Source of the DNA: Serpentinimonas sp.
Lineage (GTDB): Bacteria; Pseudomonadota; Gammaproteobacteria; Burkholderiales; Burkholderiaceae_C
Length of the DNA stretch: 19,013 bases
Assembly: GCA_025458665.1 (NCBI GenBank)
Contig: JALOSG010000020.1
Location: forward strand, 1 to 19,013
Direction: 5' to 3'
In this document: piece after piece, positions 13,433 to 19,013 of the stretch
Numbering within the stretch: position 1 is the first letter of the stretch
Layout of the letters: every line of letters begins with the position of its first letter
Notes under the pieces: generated by a model
Databases searched by the model: none
What the model saw: the letters and a program-made list of their open reading frames with translations, nothing else
What the model was told of the DNA's origin: nothing
Program-made: the position numbers and the translations under genes

Positions 13433-14611
13433 TCAGCGCAGCTTCAGGGTGGACAGACCAATGAGGCAAAGCAGCATGGTGATGATCCAGAAGCGCACCA
13501 CCACCTGCGTCTCGCGCCAGCCGGTTTTCTCGAAGTGGTGGTGCAGCGGGGCCATGCGAAAGAGCCTGCGCCCCTCGCCAAAACGGCGCTTGGTGTACTT
13601 GAAATACATGACTTGCAACATGACCGATACGGCCTCGGCCACGAAGATGCCGCCCATGATGGCCAGCACGATTTCCTGCCGCGCAATCACGGCGATGGTG
13701 CCCAGCGCGCCACCCAGCGCGAGCGCGCCCACATCGCCCATGAACACCTGCGCCGGGTAGGCGTTGAACCACAGGAAAGCCAGCCCTGCTCCGGCCATGG
13801 CCGCGCAGAAGATGAGCAGTTCCCCAGCCCCCGGGATGTGCGGAATGAGCAGGTAGCGTGCAAACACCGCATTGCCAGTGGCGTAGGCGAATATGCCGAG
13901 CGCCGAGCCCACCATGACGACCGGCATGATGGCCAGGCCATCGAGCCCGTCGGTGAGGTTTACGGCATTGCTGGAACCCACGATGACGAGGTAGGTGAGG
14001 ATGACGAAGCCCAACACCCCCAGCGGGTAGCTCACTTCCTTGAAGAAGGGCACCATGAGGCCTGCCTGCTCGGGCAAGTCCACCGTGAAGCCCGACTGCA
14101 CCCAGGTGAGGAAGAGCTCGAACACGCGCTGGTTGGAACTGCCCGATATGGCAAACACCAGCAGGAACGCCGCCAGCAGCCCGATGACGGATTGCCAGAA
14201 GTATTTCTCGCGCGAGCGCATGCCCTCGGGGTCTTTGCGCACCACCTTGCGCCAGTCGTCCACCCAGCCTATGGCGCCAAAACCCAGCGTCACCAGCAGC
14301 ACGATCCAGACGAAGCGGTTGGTCCAGTCGAACCACAGCAAAGTCGCCACCGCGATGGCAAACAGAATCAGCACACCCCCCATGGTCGGTGTACCGCTTT
14401 TGCTCATGTGGGCCTGCACGCCATAGTCGCGTATGGGCTGACCGATCTTGAGTTCGGCCAGCTTGCGGATGAACATGGGACCCACGGCCAGCCCCACCAG
14501 CAGGGCCGTCATGGCGGCCATGACGGCGCGGAAAGTGAGGTACTGGAACACCCGCAGGAATCCGAGCTCAGGGCTGAGCCCCTGCAGCCAGAGGGCCAGA
14601 CTAGGCAGCAT
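13433..14611 (-). CDS. mraY: Phospho-MurNAc-pentapeptide transferase MraY
   Basis: MraY is the integral membrane enzyme that moves phospho-MurNAc-pentapeptide onto undecaprenyl phosphate, forming lipid I. The 392-residue product has about ten membrane helices and the family motifs KSGTPTMGG (71-79), WVDDWRK with the Asp pair at 118-119, NAVNLTDGLDGLA (215-227), FMGDVGALALGG (290-301) and APLHHHFEK (354-362). The ATG at 14611 has GAGGAG about 10 bases upstream, and the gene overlaps the murF end by 11 bases. Length is slightly above E. coli MraY (360), due mainly to a longer periplasmic loop near 155-190. Confidence 0.98.
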   Translation of the reverse strand: MLPSLALWLQGLSPELGFLRVFQYLTFRAVMAAMTALLVGLAVGPMFIRKLAELKIGQPIRDYGVQAHMSKSGTPTMGGVLILFAIAVATLLWFDWTNRFVWIVLLVTLGFGAIGWVDDWRKVVRKDPEGMRSREKYFWQSVIGLLAAFLLVFAISGSSNQRVFELFLTWVQSGFTVDLPEQAGLMVPFFKEVSYPLGVLGFVILTYLVIVGSSNAVNLTDGLDGLAIMPVVMVGSALGIFAYATGNAVFARYLLIPHIPGAGELLIFCAAMAGAGLAFLWFNAYPAQVFMGDVGALALGGALGTIAVIARQEIVLAIMGGIFVAEAVSVMLQVMYFKYTKRRFGEGRRLFRMAPLHHHFEKTGWRETQVVVRFWIITMLLCLIGLSTLKLR

Positions 14612-16154
14612 GGGTGGGAGTCTCCTCGGGGTCGTTCTTGTGGTTGGACGTGCTGGTCAGCGCAGAAGCGCTGGCCTCCTGCAGCGCCTGGCTGACGCGC
14701 TCCATGCGCATGAAGCGCGAGCCTTTCACCAGCACACTGGCCCTATGCGGGGCGGCTTGCAGCACAGCGGCTTGCAGCGCGGGCACATCGGGGAAGGCGT
14801 GGATGGCGGTACCCGCAGTGCTGTGCACCAGAGGTGCGGCCTGCAACATCCAGCTGCCGGTGATGCACACCTGCGCCACACCACGCTCCACCGCATGGCG
14901 CAGCACTTCCTCGTGGAAGGCCAGACCCTGCTCGCCCACCTCGCCCATATCGCCCAGCACCAGCAACTGGGGCGCAGGCAGTTCGGCCAGCAGGTCGATG
15001 GCGGCGCGCACCGAGTCGGGGTTGGCGTTGTAGCTGTCGTCCACCAGGGTGGCAGGCTGCGGCAACCCGGGCCACGGCAGTGCCAGCGTCCGGGAACGCC
15101 CGGCTACAGGCTGGAAGTCCTGCAGGCCCTGGCGTATGGCCTGCAGCGGTATGCCAGCAGCCACCGCGCAGGCGGCAGCGGCCAGGGCGTTGAGCACGTT
15201 ATGGCGGCCGGCCACTTGCAGCTTCAGGGTGGTCTGGCCCAGCGGCGTGTGCAGCTGCACCAGCCAGTGGCTGCCCTGCCATGCGGCACTGCCTGCCACA
15301 TCGGGCTGCATGGCGGCGGATGCGTGGGGAACGCCCGCCTCCGGTAGCCAGCCAAAGGTGAGAACGCGAACGTCGGCGCGCCCCTCGGTAGCCATGCCTT
15401 GCCACAGCGTGGTGTACGCATCGTTGGCCGGGAACACCGCGCAACCGCCCGGCTGCAAGGCCGCGAAGCAGCTGGCGTTCTCCCGCGCCACAGCTTCCAC
15501 GGTGGCCATGAATTCCTGGTGTTCGCGCTGAGCGTTGTTCACCAGCGCCACGGTAGGCTGGGCCATGCGCGCCAGGCCGGCAATTTCACCGGGGTGGTTC
15601 ATGCCCAGCTCCACCACAGCGCAGCGGTGTTCGCTGCGCAGGCGCAGCAGCGTGAGCGGCACACCAATGTCGTTGTTGAAGTTGCCGGCTGTGGCCAGCG
15701 CAGCGTCGGCGTGCGGAGCCACGCTGGCGCGCAGGATGGACGCCACCATCTGTGTGACGGTGGTCTTGCCGTTGCTGCCGGTGATGGCCACCAGCGGCAG
15801 CTGGAACTGGCTGCGCCAGCGGCGCGCGAATTCGCCCAGCGCCACGCGGCTGTCGGGCACTTCCACGCCGGGCAGGCCCGCTGTCTCCAGGCCATGCTCG
15901 GCCAGCGCAGCCACGGCCCCCGCATTGCGTGCCTGCGCCAGAAAGCTGTGCGCATCGAAACGCTCCCCGCGCAGTGCCACGAACAGATCACCGGGCTGCA
16001 GGCTGCGGGTGTCGCTGTGCACGCGCTGTATGGCTGCAGCCTGCAACTGGGGGGCCTGCACCAGGGCACCAGGCAGGTCGGCCAGCGTGGCCAGACACTG
16101 GGCCAGGGTGCAGGGGGTGTTGCGCAGTTCCCGCATTTCGCCTGTTTCGCTCAT
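14601..16154 (-). CDS. murF: UDP-MurNAc-tripeptide--D-Ala-D-Ala ligase MurF
   Basis: MurF adds the D-Ala-D-Ala dipeptide to complete the cytoplasmic pentapeptide precursor. The 517-residue product has the N-terminal substrate domain motif VHSDTRSLQPGDLFVALRGERFDAH (45-69), the ATP loop ITGSNGKTTVTQMV (124-137), GNFNNDIGVPLTLL (157-170), ELGMNHPGEI, GRHNVLNALAAAACA and the C-terminal VDDSYNANPDSVRAA. It starts with ATGA overlapping the murE stop and runs 11 bases into mraY. The C-terminal 30 residues are a polar extension not needed for the fold. Confidence 0.98.
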   Translation of the reverse strand: MSETGEMRELRNTPCTLAQCLATLADLPGALVQAPQLQAAAIQRVHSDTRSLQPGDLFVALRGERFDAHSFLAQARNAGAVAALAEHGLETAGLPGVEVPDSRVALGEFARRWRSQFQLPLVAITGSNGKTTVTQMVASILRASVAPHADAALATAGNFNNDIGVPLTLLRLRSEHRCAVVELGMNHPGEIAGLARMAQPTVALVNNAQREHQEFMATVEAVARENASCFAALQPGGCAVFPANDAYTTLWQGMATEGRADVRVLTFGWLPEAGVPHASAAMQPDVAGSAAWQGSHWLVQLHTPLGQTTLKLQVAGRHNVLNALAAAACAVAAGIPLQAIRQGLQDFQPVAGRSRTLALPWPGLPQPATLVDDSYNANPDSVRAAIDLLAELPAPQLLVLGDMGEVGEQGLAFHEEVLRHAVERGVAQVCITGSWMLQAAPLVHSTAGTAIHAFPDVPALQAAVLQAAPHRASVLVKGSRFMRMERVSQALQEASASALTSTSNHKNDPEETPTHAA

Positions 16155-17716
16155 GCCCGGGCTCCCTGCTGCAAGGCCAGCCGCTGGCGCAGCGCGGCAC
16201 CGGCCTGCTGCGCATCGGAGAACGGATGCCGCACACCGCCCACTTCCTGGTAGTCCTCGTGGCCCTTGCCGGCCAGCAGCACCACATCGTTGGGGCCGGC
16301 CTGCGCAATCGCCTGCGCAATGGCTGCGGCGCGGTCCGGGATCACTGAAGCCGCATGGGGCCTGGCGAGGCCGGCCTTCATCTGCGCCAGTATGGTCAGC
16401 GGGTCTTCGCTGCGGGGGTTGTCGCTGGTGAGCACCACCACATCGGCTGCAGCCTCGGCCACGGCAGCCATTTGCGGGCGTTTGCCGGCATCGCGGTCAC
16501 CGCCGCAACCCACCACGCAGACCAGCTGCCCACCGCGCAGGCTGGCCAGGCCACGCAAGGCGCCCAGCGCCTTGTCCAGCGCGTCGGGGGTGTGGGCGTA
16601 GTCCACCAGCACCCGCGGCAGCCCAGGCGCTGCACCTTCCACAGGCTGCAGGCGGCCCGGCACGGCGGTCAGCAGGCCGCTGGTGCGGGCGGCATCGGCC
16701 ATGGATATGCCGTGGGCGCGCAACACCGCCAGCGCGCACAGCAGGTTGTAGAGGTTGTACTGGCCCGTGAAGGGCAGCTGGAAGGTTTGCGCCCAGCGGC
16801 CTACGCCCTTGGCAGGCGTGCGGCCGGTACCCAGTTCGTCCTCCAGCACCTCGAAGTGCAGGCCTTCGGGGGTGGGCTCGGTGCGCCCCACCATGAGGCG
16901 TGCCAGCTGGCGGCAGGACACCGTCCACACATCCACGCCGGCCACCAGGTTGTGCTGCAGCTCGGTGGCCAGCGCAGCGCCGTAGGGGTCGTCGATGTTC
17001 ACCACGGCAGCCTGCAGCCCGGGCCAGGCGAACAGCTTTTTCTTGGCGGCCCAGTAAGCCTCCATGGTGCCGTGGTAGTCCAGGTGGTCCTGGGTCAGGT
17101 TGGTGAACACAGCCGTCTGCACGCGGCAGCCCGCCATGCGCCCTTCTTCCAGCCCTATCGATGAGGCTTCGAGCACGGCAGCGCGCGCGCCGAGGTCGAG
17201 CTGGCGGCGCAGGTGCTTTTGCAGCGTGATGGCGTCGGGCGTGGTGAGCCCTGAACTGGCCAGGGCAGCACCTGGGCGTCCTATGCCCAGCGTACCCACC
17301 ATGGCGGCGGGGCAGTCGGCCGCGCTGAGCCACTGGGCGGTCCACCAGGCGGTGGATGTTTTCCCATTGGTGCCCGTAATGGCCACCACGCGCAGGCTGT
17401 GCGACGGTTCGCTGTAGAACAGGCTGGCCAGTTCACCGGCCACCAGCCTGAGGTTGCTGACGGCTACGATGCGGTCGTGCAAGCCCGCCCACGCGGCTTC
17501 GAAATCTTCCATGCCCTCACGTTCCACCACGCAGGCCACGGCCCCTGCGGCCAGGGCGGCGGCCACTTTCTCGCGCGCATCGCTGTGCACGCCGCGCCAC
17601 GCCACGAAGGCGTCGCCAGGCTGCACGGCGCGGTGGTCGGCCACCAGCTCGCGCGCCGTACGCCCGCGCAGCCACTGGGCCACATCACTCAGGCGGGTGA
17701 GGAGCACGGGCGCCAT
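16151..17716 (-). CDS. murE: UDP-MurNAc-L-Ala-D-Glu--meso-diaminopimelate ligase MurE
   Basis: MurE adds the third residue of the stem peptide. The 521-residue product has the N-terminal DHRAVQPGDAFVAWRG (27-42), the ATP loop ITGTNGKTST (113-122), TTPD (158-161), LEASSIGLEEGR, NLTQDHLDYHGTMEAYWAAKKKLF (206-229, containing the Lys normally carbamylated, K225), GQYNLYN, VDYAHTPDALDKAL and DNPRSEDP (432-439). The DNPR motif marks specificity for meso-diaminopimelate, as expected in a Gram-negative. The ATG shares its A with the ftsI stop (TGATG), and the gene ends in ATGA with murF, so translation is probably coupled on both sides. Confidence 0.98.
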   Translation of the reverse strand: MAPVLLTRLSDVAQWLRGRTARELVADHRAVQPGDAFVAWRGVHSDAREKVAAALAAGAVACVVEREGMEDFEAAWAGLHDRIVAVSNLRLVAGELASLFYSEPSHSLRVVAITGTNGKTSTAWWTAQWLSAADCPAAMVGTLGIGRPGAALASSGLTTPDAITLQKHLRRQLDLGARAAVLEASSIGLEEGRMAGCRVQTAVFTNLTQDHLDYHGTMEAYWAAKKKLFAWPGLQAAVVNIDDPYGAALATELQHNLVAGVDVWTVSCRQLARLMVGRTEPTPEGLHFEVLEDELGTGRTPAKGVGRWAQTFQLPFTGQYNLYNLLCALAVLRAHGISMADAARTSGLLTAVPGRLQPVEGAAPGLPRVLVDYAHTPDALDKALGALRGLASLRGGQLVCVVGCGGDRDAGKRPQMAAVAEAAADVVVLTSDNPRSEDPLTILAQMKAGLARPHAASVIPDRAAAIAQAIAQAGPNDVVLLAGKGHEDYQEVGGVRHPFSDAQQAGAALRQRLALQQGARA

Positions 17717-19013
17717 CAGAACGACTCCTCCACCGCTTCGGCCACGATCTGCGGCTTCACATTGATGTCTGGCTGCACACCCAGAATGCGCAGCGTCTGC
17801 TGCACCGTGGCGCTGAAGACTGGAGCCGCCACCTGACCGCCAAAAAACTCGCCATTGTTGGGCTCGTCCACCATGACAGCTACCACGATGCGGGGCATGT
17901 CCACCGGGGCCAGGCCCACGTAGAAGCTGCGGTACTTCTTCTCGGCGTAGCCTTTGCCTTCCTGTTTGCGCGCCGTACCCGTTTTACCCGCCACGGAGTA
18001 GCCCACGGTCTGGGCGCGGGTGCCCACGCCACCGGGCATGGCCGCCAGGTGCAGCATCTGGCGCACGGCAAGGGCGTGCTGCGGCTGGAACACCTGCACG
18101 CCTTGCGCAGGCTGTTGCGTCTTGAGCAGCGTGACCGGAATGAGCTGGCCATCGCGGGCAAACACCGTGTAGGCCTGCGCCAGCTGGAACAGCGAAGCCG
18201 CCACGCCGTAGCCGTAGCTCATGGTGGCCTGCTCGATGGGGCGCCAGGTGTTGTAGGCCCGCAGGCGCCCCGGCACGGCACCGGGGAAAGGCAGCTGCGG
18301 CTTCTGGCCCAGACCCAGCTGCGCATAGGTTTCCCACATGTCGCGCGGCTGCATCTGCATGGCCATTTTCACGGTGCCCACGTTGCTGGATTTCTGGATC
18401 ACCTCGCTCACGGTGAGCACGTCGTGGGCACGCACGTCGGAAATGGTGGCGTTGCCAATGCGGATGCGGCCCGGCGCGGTTTCTATGCGCGTATCAGGGC
18501 GTACCAGCCCCTTCTGCAAAGCCAATGCGGCGATGAAAGGCTTGACGGTGGAGCCAGGCTCGAAGCTGTCGGTGAGCACGCGGTTGCGCAACTGTTCTCC
18601 GGTCAGGCCGCGCCGCTGGTTGGGGTTGAAGCTGGGGTAGTTGGCCAGGGCCAGCACCTCGCCAGTGCGTGCATCGAGCACCACCACGCTGCCGGCACGC
18701 GCCTTTTGCGTCTGCACTGCCTCGCGCAGCTTTTCGTAGGCGAAGAACTGGATCTTGCTGTCGATGGAGAGCTGCAGGTCCTTGCCGTCCACCGGGGGGA
18801 TCACATCGCGCACATCCTCCACCACCCGGCCCAGACGGTCGCGGATGACGCGGCGCGAACCGTTGGTGCCCGAGAGCTTGTCGTTGAAGGCCAGCTCCAC
18901 ACCCTCCTGCCCAATGTCCTCCACATTGGTGAAGCCCACCACGTGCGCGGCTGCCTCGCCTTCGGGGTACTGGCGCTTGTATTCCTTGCGGAAGTGAATG
19001 CCGGGAATGTCCA
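17716..19013 (-). CDS. ftsI: Septal transpeptidase FtsI (PBP3), 5' end beyond window
   Basis: FtsI is the class B penicillin-binding protein that cross-links septal peptidoglycan with FtsW. About 432 C-terminal residues are present; the frame is open to the right edge, so the membrane anchor and the start of the pedestal domain are outside. Visible are the end of the pedestal region (RKEYKRQYPEGEAAAHVVGFTNVEDIGQEGVE) and the three transpeptidase motifs in order: SxxK in EPGSTVKPF (active Ser codon 18552-18550), SSN in QKSSNVGT (18390-18382), and KTGT in VAGKTGTARK (Lys codon 17985-17983). The protein ends in EAVEESF, and its stop overlaps the murE start. This is the first gene of the visible cluster. 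Confidence 0.98.
   Translation of the reverse strand, partial: DIPGIHFRKEYKRQYPEGEAAAHVVGFTNVEDIGQEGVELAFNDKLSGTNGSRRVIRDRLGRVVEDVRDVIPPVDGKDLQLSIDSKIQFFAYEKLREAVQTQKARAGSVVVLDARTGEVLALANYPSFNPNQRRGLTGEQLRNRVLTDSFEPGSTVKPFIAALALQKGLVRPDTRIETAPGRIRIGNATISDVRAHDVLTVSEVIQKSSNVGTVKMAMQMQPRDMWETYAQLGLGQKPQLPFPGAVPGRLRAYNTWRPIEQATMSYGYGVAASLFQLAQAYTVFARDGQLIPVTLLKTQQPAQGVQVFQPQHALAVRQMLHLAAMPGGVGTRAQTVGYSVAGKTGTARKQEGKGYAEKKYRSFYVGLAPVDMPRIVVAVMVDEPNNGEFFGGQVAAPVFSATVQQTLRILGVQPDINVKPQIVAEAVEESF

Overview
The window looks like the chromosome of a GC-rich betaproteobacterium, most likely Burkholderiales and probably Comamonadaceae. That placement rests on the style of the FtsZ, FtsA and Mur proteins, the cluster order and the high GC. 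It is inference from sequence style, not from a database match.

Positions about 3.4-19.0 kb, all on the minus strand, hold most of a classical division and cell-wall (dcw) cluster. The order of transcription is ftsI (5' end outside the window), murE, murF, mraY, murD, ftsW, murG, murC, ddlB, ftsQ, ftsA, ftsZ. Most junctions are ATGA or TGATG overlaps. The exceptions are short gaps at mraY/murD (35 nt), ftsQ/ftsA (67 nt) and ftsA/ftsZ (175 nt). A strong intrinsic terminator follows ftsZ. Together these genes build UDP-MurNAc-pentapeptide (MurC-F, Ddl), lipid I and lipid II (MraY, MurG) and septal peptidoglycan (FtsW, FtsI), and they assemble the Z-ring (FtsZ, FtsA, FtsQ). All complete genes keep their signature motifs, with no frameshift seen.

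Positions 1-3.36 kb are accessory DNA. From the ftsZ side outwards there is: an Abi_2 (AbiD/AbiF-like) HEPN-type gene on the plus strand, convergent with ftsZ; a compact predicted structured RNA directly upstream of it; an unrecognised lipoprotein gene on the plus strand; a gene-poor stretch of about 590 bases with hairpins and a repeated TCCC(A/G)TTTTGT motif; and, on the minus strand, a tiny ORF overlapping the start of an unrecognised gene that leaves the window. lpxC, which usually follows ftsZ in this lineage, is not present.

The most interesting signal is the Abi_2 gene with two RX4H motifs plus the structured RNA immediately 5' of it. It resembles the abiF-RNA/AbiF arrangement proposed as an RNA-antitoxin/HEPN-toxin system related to the ancestry of Cas13.
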